Positions 38,151-53,735 of a stretch of 64,000 nucleotides of DNA are shown one piece after another. Under the pieces are notes generated by a model. The model was given only the letters and a program-made list of their open reading frames with translations. It did not search any database and had not been told where the DNA came from. Position numbers and translations under genes: made by a program. The stretch's first letter is position 1, and each line of letters opens with the position of its first letter. The DNA is from Pseudonocardiaceae bacterium. Lineage in GTDB: Bacteria > Actinomycetota > Actinomycetes > Mycobacteriales > Pseudonocardiaceae. The stretch spans positions 1-64,000 of the forward strand of contig WHSY01000016.1 in the NCBI GenBank assembly GCA_009379815.1, in the 5' to 3' direction.

Positions 38151-39302
38151 ATGATGCGGCGGCGGTTGTATCAAGCCGAGCACGAGGCATTCCGGGACTC
38201 GGTGCGCAAGTTCCTGGCCAAAGAGGTCGTCCCGCACCAGCAGCGCTGGGACACCGCCGGGCTCGTGCCCCGGGAGCTGTTCACCACCGCCGGCATTGCC
38301 GGCTTTCTCGGTATGGCGATCCCCGAGGAGTACGGCGGCGGTGGAGTCGACGACTTCCGATTCAACGCCGTGCTCGGCGAGGAGGTGCAGCGCAGCGGTG
38401 CCGCCGCCGCCGGGCTCGGCTTGACCCTGCATAACGACATCTGCCTGCCCTACTTCCTCGATCTGGCCACCGAGGAGCAGCGGTCCCGCTGGATGCCCGG
38501 CATCGCCTCCGGGAAGCTGATCACCGCCATCGCGATGACCGAGCCGGGGATCGGCTCGGACCTGGCGTCGATGACGACCACCGCGATCCGTGATGGCGAC
38601 TCCTACGTCGTCAACGGGTCGAAGACGTTCATCACCAACGGCATCAACGCCGACCTCGTGGTCACCGCCGTCAAGACCGATCCGTCGCAGCGCCACGAGG
38701 GCATGAGCCTGGTCGTGCTCGAACGCGGTATGGCCGGGTTCGAGCGTGGCCGCAATCTCGACAAGCTGGGCCAGCACGCCCAGGACACCGCCGAGCTCTT
38801 CTTCCGCGACGTCCGAGTGCCTGTGACCAACCTGCTCGGGGAGGAGGGCAAGGGCTTCGGCCACCTCGTCGACCGGCTGCCCCAGGAACGGCTGTCGATC
38901 GCCCTCGCCGGCGTCGCGGCGGCCGCCGCCGCACTCGACTGGACCCTGGGCTACGTCACCGACCGCAAGGCCTTCGGCAAGCCGATCGGGTCCTTCCAGA
39001 ACAGCCGCTTCCGGCTCGCCGAGATCGCAACCGAGATCGACATCGCCCAGGCCTACGTCGACCGCTGCGTCGAGGCGCTGGGCGACGGCGAGCTGACGGT
39101 CGCGGACGCGGCCAAGGCCAAGTGGTGGTGCACCGAGCTGCAGGGCCGGACGCTCGACACCTGCCTACAGCTGCACGGCGGCTACGGCTACATGACCGAG
39201 TACCCCATCGCCCGCGCCTACGCCGACGCCCGCATCACACGCATCTACGGCGGCACCACCGAGATCATGAAGGAGGTCATCGGCCGCTCGCTCGGGCTCT
39301 GA
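38151..39302 (+). CDS. Acyl-CoA dehydrogenase
   Basis: FAD enzyme of beta-oxidation or branched-chain catabolism. 383 residues (start at either of two adjacent ATGs). The family motifs are AIAMTEPGIGSDLASM near 125, YVVNGSKTFITNG near 145, the substrate region RKAFGKPIGSFQNSRF near 275 and QLHGGYGYMTEYPIARAYAD near 340, followed by RITRIYGGTTEIMKE. The usual catalytic Glu in YGGTTEI-type context is present. It lies 105 bases after the FAD oxidase. Confidence 0.93.
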   Translation: MMRRRLYQAEHEAFRDSVRKFLAKEVVPHQQRWDTAGLVPRELFTTAGIAGFLGMAIPEEYGGGGVDDFRFNAVLGEEVQRSGAAAAGLGLTLHNDICLPYFLDLATEEQRSRWMPGIASGKLITAIAMTEPGIGSDLASMTTTAIRDGDSYVVNGSKTFITNGINADLVVTAVKTDPSQRHEGMSLVVLERGMAGFERGRNLDKLGQHAQDTAELFFRDVRVPVTNLLGEEGKGFGHLVDRLPQERLSIALAGVAAAAAALDWTLGYVTDRKAFGKPIGSFQNSRFRLAEIATEIDIAQAYVDRCVEALGDGELTVADAAKAKWWCTELQGRTLDTCLQLHGGYGYMTEYPIARAYADARITRIYGGTTEIMKEVIGRSLGL

Positions 39303-39340
39303 GGGCTCACCGGTCCGGGGCTCACCGGTCCGGGGCTCAC
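39303..39340. repeat. 15-bp tandem repeat between acyl-CoA dehydrogenase and nitroreductase
   Basis: GGGCTCACCGGTCCG at 39303-39317 and 39318-39332, then a partial copy to 39340. It starts at the acyl-CoA dehydrogenase stop and reaches the convergent nitroreductase stop. Confidence 0.85.
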
Positions 39341-39987
39341 CAGCCGTCGATGTGCAACACACCGTCCAGCGGTTGGCGCGCAGCGCGCCCGAAGCCCTCG
39401 CCCGTGTAGTAGGCGGTGGGTATCAGCGCTCCCTGCCGCACGTCACCGGGGATGTCGAGTAGCGAGGCGACTTCCGACTCGTAGCGCAGGTGCAGCGTGG
39501 TCCACGCGGTACCCAGCCCGCGGCTGCGCGCCGCGAGCATGTAGCTCCAGGCGGCGGGCAGCAGCGAGCCCCACAGGCCGGCCTGGCTGCCGGCCGGCAG
39601 GTCGCCACCTTCGACCGTGATGCACGGGATCACCAACACCGGCGCCTCACCCATGTGCTCGCCCAGGTAGGCAGCGCTGTCACCCACGCGCCGCTGCACG
39701 GCGGCGCGGTCCGGATCGTCGGCGTAGAGGTCAGCGGCCGAGGAACCGGACCCGAGGTAGCGCCTCGTCGCGTCCCGGTAGTACTCCCCGATCGTGGCTC
39801 TGGCACCGGGATCGGTCACCACCACCCAATGCCACCCCTGGCGGTTGGAACCGCTCGGCGCCTGCAGTGCGATGTCGAGGCATTCGCGGACCACCTCGAT
39901 CGGTACGGGGCGGGTGAGATCGAGCCGTTTGCGCACCGAGCGGGTCGTGGTGAGCAATTCGTCGGGTGTGAGCTCGGGTGGTGTCAT
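39337..39987 (-). CDS. Nitroreductase family protein
   Basis: FMN-dependent NAD(P)H oxidoreductase. 216 residues from ATG 39987 (MTPPELTPDELLTT); upstream codons in frame are unconserved. The FMN-phosphate motif TTRSVRKRLDLTRP, the QAPSGSNRQGWHWVVV strand and the C-terminal AARSRGLGTAWTTLHL and PTAYYTGEGFGRAARQPL match the mycobacterial nitroreductase group. Substrate unknown. Confidence 0.88.
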   Translation of the reverse strand: MTPPELTPDELLTTTRSVRKRLDLTRPVPIEVVRECLDIALQAPSGSNRQGWHWVVVTDPGARATIGEYYRDATRRYLGSGSSAADLYADDPDRAAVQRRVGDSAAYLGEHMGEAPVLVIPCITVEGGDLPAGSQAGLWGSLLPAAWSYMLAARSRGLGTAWTTLHLRYESEVASLLDIPGDVRQGALIPTAYYTGEGFGRAARQPLDGVLHIDGW

Positions 39988-40101
39988 CGCGCCATGCTGG
40001 CATGCGACGCACGCCACCGGACCGCTCGGCGCTCGCACCATTGACAGCCGATCTCGCCTGCACATACCGTCACGGTTGTCGATTCAAGTGGAGTGAAGGG
40101 T

Positions 40102-40130
40102 GGTGTCCGTGAAGATCATCGACGGACACC
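40102..40130. promoter_or_regulatory. Inverted repeat, operator candidate
   Basis: Perfect 9-base arms GGTGTCCGT and ACGGACACC with an 11-base spacer, positioned between two divergently transcribed genes. It could bind a dimeric regulator or be a hairpin of the leader transcript. Confidence 0.4.
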
Positions 40131-40258
40131 GTGCGTGGCTCTACTGGGTACGGATCTACTCGCTGTGGGCCCGACAACGATGACAAGCCCCCGGCTCGGG
40201 CACCAGGCCCGGTAACAGCCGGCTGCGGCCCCGCGACATCTCCGTGTGAACAACCAGG

Positions 40259-40280
40259 CGCCCCGTCGGGGCGTCTTCTT
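40259..40280 (+). terminator. Terminator-like hairpin in the dehydrogenase leader
   Basis: CGCCCC and GGGGCG pair around GTC (40259-40273), followed by TCTTCTT. It ends 36 bases before the ATG at 40316, so it would act as an attenuator. Confidence 0.45.
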
Positions 40281-40315
40281 CGTGCGCAATATGCAAGTGG
40301 GAGGAGGTTCGGCTG

Positions 40316-41509
40316 ATGGCACTCGTCGACTGCGAGCCGTTGCTGCGGGTGACTTGGACAGACCCGGTGACGGGCAAGCACGGATATCTGGTCGTGCACA
40401 GCCTCGTCGCAGGACTCGCGACCGGGGGCACCCGGATGCGCGCGGGCTGCACGCTGTCCGAAGTCGAAGACCTCGCCCGCGGGATGGCCTTCAAGACGGC
40501 CGTCTTCGACCTCCCCGTCGGTGGCGCGAAGGGCGGCATCGACTGCGACCCGAAGGATCCGCAGGCGCGTGACGTGCTGCGCCGCTTCGTGGCTGCGATG
40601 CGGCCCTGGATCGATGGCCACTGGGTCACCGCCGAGGACCTCGGGGTTCCGCAGCACCTGATCGACGACGTCTTCGCCGACCTCGGCCTCGACCAGTCCT
40701 ACCACGCCGCGATCCGCCGGGCGGCCGACCCACAGACCACGCTGAGCAGAGTCAACGCCGGTCTGCACTCTCCCGTGCCCGGCGGCTACCAGCTCGGCGA
40801 CGTCGTCGGCGGCTACGGCGTCGCGCAGAGCTGCCTCGGCGTGATGCACGCCCGCGACTGGACGCCGGGCGAGACCACCGTGGCGATTCAGGGTGTCGGC
40901 ACCATGGGCGGCGGTGCCGCGTGGTACCTGCACGAGGCGGGCCTCAAGGTCGTCACCGTCGCCGACGCCGCCGGTGCGCTCCACCACCCGGACGGCTTGG
41001 ACGTGCCCGCGCTGCTCGACGCGCGGGACACCTTCGGTGAGATCGACCGTTCCCGGGTGCCCACCGACGTGGCGCGACTGCCCCGCCAGGCGGTGCTGTC
41101 GGCCGACGTGGACGTGCTCATCCCCGCCGCGATCTCCTACGCCATCACGCCGACCAACGCCGCCGACGTGGCGGCACGGTTCGTCATCGAGGCCGCGAAC
41201 GCCTCCACCACCCCGGAGGCCGAAGCTATTCTGGCCGCCCGGGGTATCCCGGTTGTCCCGGACTTCGTGGCGAACGCCGGCGCCGCCGCCTGGGCGTGGT
41301 GGCTGCTGCTCGGACGGATCGACGCCGACCCGGTGCTGTCGTTCTCGGTGCTCCGTCAGGAGATGATGTCGAAGATCCCGCCGCTGATCGAGGCGTGGGA
41401 CACCGACGGCGTCCCGCCGCGGGCCACGGCGCTACGGCTGGCCGACTGGCAGACCGAACAGCACCGCGCCGCCGAGGCCGACGGCCACCTGCTGGTCACC
41501 ATCCCCTGA
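40316..41509 (+). CDS. Glu/Leu/Phe/Val-type amino-acid dehydrogenase
   Basis: NAD(P)-dependent oxidative deamination of an amino acid. 397 residues. The catalytic lysine is in LPVGGAKGGIDCDPKD near 75, the second conserved segment WVTAEDLGVPQ near 105, and the nucleotide site VAIQGVGTMGGGAAWYL near 200. The start follows GGGAGGAGG. Length lies between leucine dehydrogenases and glutamate dehydrogenases; the substrate cannot be chosen by eye. Confidence 0.88.
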   Translation: MALVDCEPLLRVTWTDPVTGKHGYLVVHSLVAGLATGGTRMRAGCTLSEVEDLARGMAFKTAVFDLPVGGAKGGIDCDPKDPQARDVLRRFVAAMRPWIDGHWVTAEDLGVPQHLIDDVFADLGLDQSYHAAIRRAADPQTTLSRVNAGLHSPVPGGYQLGDVVGGYGVAQSCLGVMHARDWTPGETTVAIQGVGTMGGGAAWYLHEAGLKVVTVADAAGALHHPDGLDVPALLDARDTFGEIDRSRVPTDVARLPRQAVLSADVDVLIPAAISYAITPTNAADVAARFVIEAANASTTPEAEAILAARGIPVVPDFVANAGAAAWAWWLLLGRIDADPVLSFSVLRQEMMSKIPPLIEAWDTDGVPPRATALRLADWQTEQHRAAEADGHLLVTIP

Positions 41510-41535
41510 CCCGGGGTCCCCGGCGCTGCCTGCCG

Positions 41536-41580
41536 CGAAGGGCACCATCACTGCGTCCGTCGCAGTGATGGTGCCCTTCG
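41536..41580. terminator. Bidirectional hairpin terminator
   Basis: Perfect 20-base arms 41536-41555 and 41561-41580 around a 5-base loop. It stands between the convergent amino-acid dehydrogenase and adenylate cyclase genes. Confidence 0.85.
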
Positions 41581-41609
41581 CCGCTACGGACCCCGGGTGG
41601 CGTTCGTCG

Positions 41610-42788
41610 CTACCTGATGCCGGCGTCCCCGTCACCCGCGCGACGGACGCGGTAGATCCGCTGGTTGCCCCGCACGCCCTTGAACCGCCGGACGCCGACA
41701 GCGCGCCAGCGCAGGTCATCGGCCTCCGCCGCGCGCCGCACCGGATCGGTCGCCAGCACCGTTGCGGGCCGGGCGCTGGCCGTGACGCGGCTGGCCAGGT
41801 TGACCGGTGGGCCGTACCAGTCCCCGCCGTGCGGCACCGCGACCCCGGCGGCGATACCGACCCGCAACGGAGGCAGCTCCCCGTGCGCGGCGTCGACGAC
41901 GTCGAGCACGGTCCGCACCATCGGCAGCGCCTGCGGGGCAACCAGCATTACGGCGTCGCCGATCGTCTTGACCAGCCGGACCGGAGGCTCGACCACATCC
42001 GTGACGATCGCCGCGAGATGCTCCGCGATGAGACCGAGCTCGTCGGCGGGAATCTCCTCACCCAGACGCGTGAAGCCCACGAGGTCGGCGAAGCAGACGA
42101 TCGCCTCCTGGGCGCCCTGGATCCGTCCACCGGTCCGATCGGCGACACCGACCGCGTGCGAACGGATCCGCTCCGCCAGGTTGAGCGCGAGGATGTGGGT
42201 CAACAGCGGCGCGTCGGTCTCGACGAGCAGCCGTGACTGCGCGGCGTACTGCAACGCCAGCTCCGGATCCGGATCGCCGGCCTGCAGCAGTGCCTCGCCC
42301 AGGAGCGATCCCGCGGCGTCGGCCATGCTCGCCATCCCCCGCCCGATCGCCCGGGCGACGGTGAGCATGCCGTCCTCCGGCAGCCCGAGCTCGAGGTACT
42401 CCCGGACCCGCCGGGCGAGCTCGACGTCGGTGTCGTCGTAAGCCGGCTCCGACCCGTCGACCGAAGGACGTCCCAGGGCGCGAAACCAGCGACGCAGCAA
42501 CCCCGGGTCGACACCGGCGAGTTCGGCGACCTCGGACTCGGAGTGAGTCCCCTGCGGAGCGAGAGTGCGTTCCAGTAGCAACATCCCCAGCCGGTCCTCA
42601 CCGATGGCCTCGTTCATCTCCGCCAGCGACACGCCCGCGCGGGCGAGCTCGCCGAGCAACGCGAGCCGGATACGACGTTGCACCCGGTCGAGACCGTCGA
42701 GCAGCCCGGCCCGCTCGAAGTCGACCTCCTCCGCCACCGCCCGCAACATCCCGGGCAGCGGCAGAAAACGGGCGACAGGATCCGTCAT
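41610..42788 (-). CDS. Class III adenylate cyclase
   Basis: Makes cyclic AMP. 392 residues. An N-terminal helical regulatory region with a MerR-like helix-turn-helix look (EVAELAGVDPGLLRRWFRAL) is followed by a cyclase homology domain from about 225: the metal Asp in VCFADLVGFTRLGEE, second metal Asp and substrate Lys in RLVKTIGDAVML, and transition-state Asn/Arg in YGPPVNLASRVTA. No membrane segment. The Lys favours ATP over GTP. Convergent with the amino-acid dehydrogenase. Confidence 0.9.
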   Translation of the reverse strand: MTDPVARFLPLPGMLRAVAEEVDFERAGLLDGLDRVQRRIRLALLGELARAGVSLAEMNEAIGEDRLGMLLLERTLAPQGTHSESEVAELAGVDPGLLRRWFRALGRPSVDGSEPAYDDTDVELARRVREYLELGLPEDGMLTVARAIGRGMASMADAAGSLLGEALLQAGDPDPELALQYAAQSRLLVETDAPLLTHILALNLAERIRSHAVGVADRTGGRIQGAQEAIVCFADLVGFTRLGEEIPADELGLIAEHLAAIVTDVVEPPVRLVKTIGDAVMLVAPQALPMVRTVLDVVDAAHGELPPLRVGIAAGVAVPHGGDWYGPPVNLASRVTASARPATVLATDPVRRAAEADDLRWRAVGVRRFKGVRGNQRIYRVRRAGDGDAGIR

Positions 42789-42876
42789 CGCCCACCATCA
42801 TCCCTACCCGGTCCCCGGTGCTGCTCATCGGTCAGCTCGCCGAACCCGCTCGCGGGTGCTCGGCGAGGTCCGGATA

Positions 42877-42919
42877 CGGGCAGGGCCCGCCGTGCGGTGT
42901 GCACGGCGGGCCCTGCCCG
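42877..42919 (-). terminator. Terminator of the rpoB-rpoC operon
   Basis: Perfect 19-base arms 42877-42895 and 42901-42919 with a 5-base loop (GGTGT), 15 bases after the rpoC stop. Confidence 0.85.
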
Positions 42920-42933
42920 GTGGTTGCGCGTCG

Positions 42934-46845
<3,912 letters not shown>

Positions 46846-46933
46846 GTCTCGTTCCTTCTCCCCTTGTTTGCGGGTGGATGTCGTTCGAGGCCGTTTCGAG
46901 GGGCGGCCCCCCGGGTGTCGGTTTTCCGGGGGG

Positions 46934-46960
46934 CACCCGGGGGGCGAAGCCCCCCGGGTG
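46934..46960 (-). repeat. GC-rich hairpin in the rpoB-rpoC spacer
   Basis: Perfect 11-base arms CACCCGGGGGG (46934-46944) and CCCCCCGGGTG (46950-46960) around CGAAG. It starts 5 bases after the rpoB stop. A related CCCCCCGGGTGTCGG stretch at 46907-46921 offers an alternative partner. As rpoC is downstream, it is more likely a processing or attenuation structure. Confidence 0.7.
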
Positions 46961-46965
46961 TCGGG

Positions 46966-50505
<3,540 letters not shown>

Positions 50506-50678
50506 GATGCGTCCTTCCGAACACTAGTGCTGCCGAGCGTCGAGGGCTGTCGTCGAGGGCCGTCATAGCCGCTACGGTTGAGCTCATCGCCACCTGACGC
50601 TGCCGATGCTGTTGTCTGTGCGCAGCCTGGCAGACCCCTGACCTGGGGGCATGCGAGGTGAGGGCAGCGCAAACAGCC

Positions 50679-50707
50679 AGTCTAGCCGGGAACACGGCGA
50701 CTGTCCA
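50679..50707 (-). promoter_or_regulatory. Promoter of rpoB-rpoC
   Basis: Minus-strand -35 TGGACA (50702-50707) and -10 TAGACT (50679-50684), spacer 17. Transcription would start near 50672. Confidence 0.65.
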
Positions 50708-50816
50708 CCGCCGGGCAATACACCCGGTGGGAGCGCGTCCCTAGCGTGGCCCGCGGCCAGCTTCACGTCAAGAGGGCAAGCTCGATCAGTGGCGCGTTGA
50801 ACGCGACCAACGGCGC

Positions 50817-50847
50817 GCATGGCGATCGGCCGGACCGATCGCCATGC
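50817..50847 (-). terminator. Terminator of the mce operon
   Basis: Perfect 13-base arms 50817-50829 and 50835-50847 around CCGGA, about 65 bases after the last mce-locus stop codon. Confidence 0.75.
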
Positions 50848-50912
50848 GTCCGCCATGCTTCACGACCGGCGCTGCCCCCCACACGCTCCGCTTCGGCGAT
50901 GCGGCGGCCGAC

Positions 50913-51764
50913 TCACTTGCTCTGCACGTCTGCGATCTTCCACCGGCCGTCCACCCGCTCGGCGGTGACGGTCAACCGACCGGCCGCGACCATTCGCTCG
51001 TCGCTCCCGCCTCTCGTGACCTGCTGGTCGAGGAAGGCGAAGACGATCGCGCGGTCGCCATCGAGGATCTTGACCGCCGAGCGGGAGACGGTGGCGGCGA
51101 CCACGGCCTGCTGCTGGGGGGCGAGTTCCCGGACCGCAGCGAACTGCTGACCGAAGCCCGCGGCGAACCGGCCCGTGATGACCTGCCGGGCAGCCTCCTC
51201 GTTCTCGGCGAGCCGCTGGTAGTCGTAGGAGAAGACCGTCTCGAGAGCATCACTGATCTGGCTGTTGACCTGCGCCGTGGTACCCGCATCCACCAGCGCT
51301 TCGTTCGCCGCGGCGGCCGAGCCGGTCAGCTGGGTCACCTCCCCGCGGAACCACACCGCCAGACCCGCGGCGATCACCAGGACGGCGACCAGCGCCACCA
51401 GGGTGGCGACGAGCGGACGGCGACCCGAGCCGGTGTCCGCGGGGTCCTGCTCCCGTTCCGAGGGCGCGGCCGCGCCATGGGTGCCCGCGACGACAGACAC
51501 CTCCTCATGGTGGGTGTCCTCGACGTCGGCGGTGTCCTCGACGTCGGCGGTGTCGTCGGGCTCGTGCGCATCGTCGTCGCGATCCGTGTTGCTCCCGTTG
51601 TCGCCGTGCGGCGTCACCTGCTCCGGTTCGGAGTCGTCCGCGCCCAGCGCGACGTGACCGGTGCCCGGGTCGTCCTCGGGATGCTGCTGGTCCTGCTCGG
51701 CGGGGCGGCCGCGGCCGGCGACCCGGGGACGCCGACCGGCCGGGGTGCGACGTTGTGGTGGCAC
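50913..51764 (-). CDS. Mce-associated membrane protein (Mas)
   Basis: 283 residues. A long acidic, disordered N-terminal half contains the repeat DTADVEDTADVEDT; one membrane helix lies at about 118-138 (LVATLVALVAVLVIAAGLAV); the periplasmic domain follows (VNSQISDALETVFSYDYQRL, FAFLDQQVTRGG, VDGRWKIADVQ), which is the Mce-associated/NTF2-like pattern. Mas proteins stabilise Mce lipid transporters. Start uncertain because the N-terminus is unconserved. Confidence 0.8.
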   Translation of the reverse strand: MPPQRRTPAGRRPRVAGRGRPAEQDQQHPEDDPGTGHVALGADDSEPEQVTPHGDNGSNTDRDDDAHEPDDTADVEDTADVEDTHHEEVSVVAGTHGAAAPSEREQDPADTGSGRRPLVATLVALVAVLVIAAGLAVWFRGEVTQLTGSAAAANEALVDAGTTAQVNSQISDALETVFSYDYQRLAENEEAARQVITGRFAAGFGQQFAAVRELAPQQQAVVAATVSRSAVKILDGDRAIVFAFLDQQVTRGGSDERMVAAGRLTVTAERVDGRWKIADVQSK

Positions 51765-51814
51765 AGGCGGGTGTCCTCGCTACTCGACTCGGCTGGACGG
51801 GTCCGGTTACGGAT

Positions 51815-52447
51815 CTAGTTCGGAGGCGCTGTCGCACCCTCCGAAGGCGGAGGTGACGGTGACGCGCCGTCCGGAGGCGGTGATCCCGCTGCGGGTGCGC
51901 CAGAGGCAGGACCGACCGGAGCGACGGCGCTGACCTTCCAGCCGTCCCCGGTCCGCTGCATCACCATCTCCAGCCGCTGCCGACTCACGGTCGGGTCCCC
52001 TTCGGCCGGGGTGACGGTGACGTCGATACCCATCAGGACCCGCGCGGTCCCGGCGCGGGTATCCAGCTCCGCCACCGCGCCGTCGACCACCTCGGACTCG
52101 GTCTTGACCTTGCCCTGCTGGATCGTCTTGACGTAGTTGCCGCGATTCGTGCGGAACTCCTCGAGCAGCGGCCCGGTGGACACCTGCTCCCAGGAGTCGA
52201 GCCCCGCCTGAACATTTCGGTGGTCGAGCGTGGTGAGGTTGATCGCGGCCTGCCGCGCCTGCCGGAGCACGGTATCGCGGGTCATCGCCAGCTCGAGCGA
52301 CTCGTCGTGTGCCGCGCGATACCACGACACGCCGTACCACCCGGCGGCGCCGCTGGCGAGCACGGCCAGCACGGCGACCACCACAACGGCGATCCCCAGC
52401 GGTCCGTTGCCGGCCACACCCGCGATTCTCGCGGCGAGCTTCTTCAT
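51815..52447 (-). CDS. Mce-associated membrane protein (Mas)
   Basis: 210 residues from ATG 52447 (MKKLAARIAGVAG). One membrane helix at about 18-40 (IAVVVVAVLAVLASGAAGWY), then the Mas-type domain with NLTTLDHRNVQAGLDSWEQV, TGPLLEEFRTNR and RTGDGWKVSAVAPV, and a Pro/Ser-rich disordered tail. Second of the two Mas genes ending the mce operon. Confidence 0.82.
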   Translation of the reverse strand: MKKLAARIAGVAGNGPLGIAVVVVAVLAVLASGAAGWYGVSWYRAAHDESLELAMTRDTVLRQARQAAINLTTLDHRNVQAGLDSWEQVSTGPLLEEFRTNRGNYVKTIQQGKVKTESEVVDGAVAELDTRAGTARVLMGIDVTVTPAEGDPTVSRQRLEMVMQRTGDGWKVSAVAPVGPASGAPAAGSPPPDGASPSPPPSEGATAPPN

Positions 52448-52505
52448 GGTGCTCCAGGCTATCCGGTGCGGTCCGGGCGAAGGTCGCAGCCTCCACCGCC
52501 CGCCC

Positions 52506-53735
52506 TCATCGGCGCAACACCCCGGCGAGCCCGTCCACGCCCGCTACGACCGGCGGTGCCTGCGGGGCAGGCGCCGAGGACCCCTCCCCGGAGGTGACGG
52601 CCGGCGGCTGGGGCACACCCGCCCGCGGGACGTTGTGCGAGCCGCGGACGTTCGGTGCGGCCGGGGTCGGGATGCAGTGTGCGTCCTCGTTCAGCGCAGG
52701 CGCGGGCGGCGACAGCGACGACGTCGCGTTGCCCGAACGTTTCTCCGGGGGGTTGTAGCCCCGGGTGCAGGCGAACGGGTCGAAGTTGTTGATGACCAAG
52801 CCGAGGTGGGCGGTGCCGTCGCCCGGGACGGTCGTGTACCCAGCGGCCGTCACCGCCGGGTAGGTCACCAGGAGCTGCCGCAGACCGTCCTGACGCGGCT
52901 CGGCGATCCGGGAGACGGTGAGCAGGTCGGCGACCAGCGCGCTGATCTGGCTGCCGCTCTCGGCGAGCAACTTGCTGAGCTGGACCGAGAACCGCGGGGC
53001 GGTGTCGATCAGCCGCCGGAGGTCCGGGTCGGAGCGCTCGAACTGCTCGGCAAGCAGCCGGAGATCCTGGCTGAACGACGTGATCGCGCTAGCCTGATCG
53101 TTCTGCGTCTCCAGTACGGTGCGCCCGTCGTCGATCAGTGCCCGGATCTCGGGCAACGCTTCCACCGCGTCGCGGGTGAACGCGTCGCTGGTGTCGAGCA
53201 GCGTCTGCAATTCGGGACCGGTACCGCGGAACGCCGTGCCCAGCTCCTCGACGACGGTGGCCAGCGAGTCCAGCGGCACCGAGCGGGCGAACCGGTCGAG
53301 GTTGCGGACCAGGTCCTCGGTGTCGACCGGAGTGGTCGCCCGCGACGCGGGGATGACGGAGCCGCCCTCGAGGAACGGTCCACCGTTGCGCTGCGGTTGC
53401 AGGTCCACGTACTGCTCGCCGATCGCGGAGAGGTTGTGCACCTCAGCCCGCACATCGGCCGGGATCGGCGGCGCACCGTCGTTGATGTCGAGCTGCACCG
53501 CCACACCCTGCTCGGTCAGCGACAGCGGGCCGACCCGACCCACGCTGACGCCGCGGTATGTGACGTCGGCCCCGGTGAAGATCCCACCCGAGTCCGTCAG
53601 CCGCAGCTGCACCGGGTAGGTGGCCCCGCCGAGGAATCGCTCGAAGCCTGCGTAGGTGAATCCGGTGTAGCCGACCGCGACGACCGTGATGATCGCCAGT
53701 GCGATCAGCTGGACCCTGGCCACCCTGCTGATCAC
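52506..53735 (-). CDS. mceF: Mce family protein, sixth subunit (MceF)
   Basis: Subunit of a periplasm-spanning Mce lipid-import complex. 409 residues: N-terminal membrane anchor (VQLIALAIITVVAVGYTGF), MCE domain (RLTDSGGIFTGADVTYRGVSVGRVG), a long helical region that forms the needle, and a Pro-rich end with Cys residues (DPFACTRGY, DAHCIPTP). ATGA overlap with the gene upstream. Confidence 0.9.
   Translation of the reverse strand: MISRVARVQLIALAIITVVAVGYTGFTYAGFERFLGGATYPVQLRLTDSGGIFTGADVTYRGVSVGRVGPLSLTEQGVAVQLDINDGAPPIPADVRAEVHNLSAIGEQYVDLQPQRNGGPFLEGGSVIPASRATTPVDTEDLVRNLDRFARSVPLDSLATVVEELGTAFRGTGPELQTLLDTSDAFTRDAVEALPEIRALIDDGRTVLETQNDQASAITSFSQDLRLLAEQFERSDPDLRRLIDTAPRFSVQLSKLLAESGSQISALVADLLTVSRIAEPRQDGLRQLLVTYPAVTAAGYTTVPGDGTAHLGLVINNFDPFACTRGYNPPEKRSGNATSSLSPPAPALNEDAHCIPTPAAPNVRGSHNVPRAGVPQPPAVTSGEGSSAPAPQAPPVVAGVDGLAGVLRR

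Larger units (their letters stand above)
39988..40315. other. Divergent intergenic region, nitroreductase and amino-acid dehydrogenase
   Basis: No gene seen. It contains an inverted repeat of 9-base arms, GGTGTCCGT (40102-40110) and ACGGACACC (40122-40130), suited to an operator, and a terminator-like hairpin in the leader of the dehydrogenase gene (40259-40280). Confidence 0.6.
50506..50912. other. Intergenic region between the mce locus and rpoB
   Basis: Holds the mce-operon terminator hairpin (50817-50847) and the rpoB promoter (50679-50707) with a leader of about 165 bases. A further TTGACG at 50766-50771 (minus strand) may belong to a second promoter. No gene seen. Confidence 0.65.
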
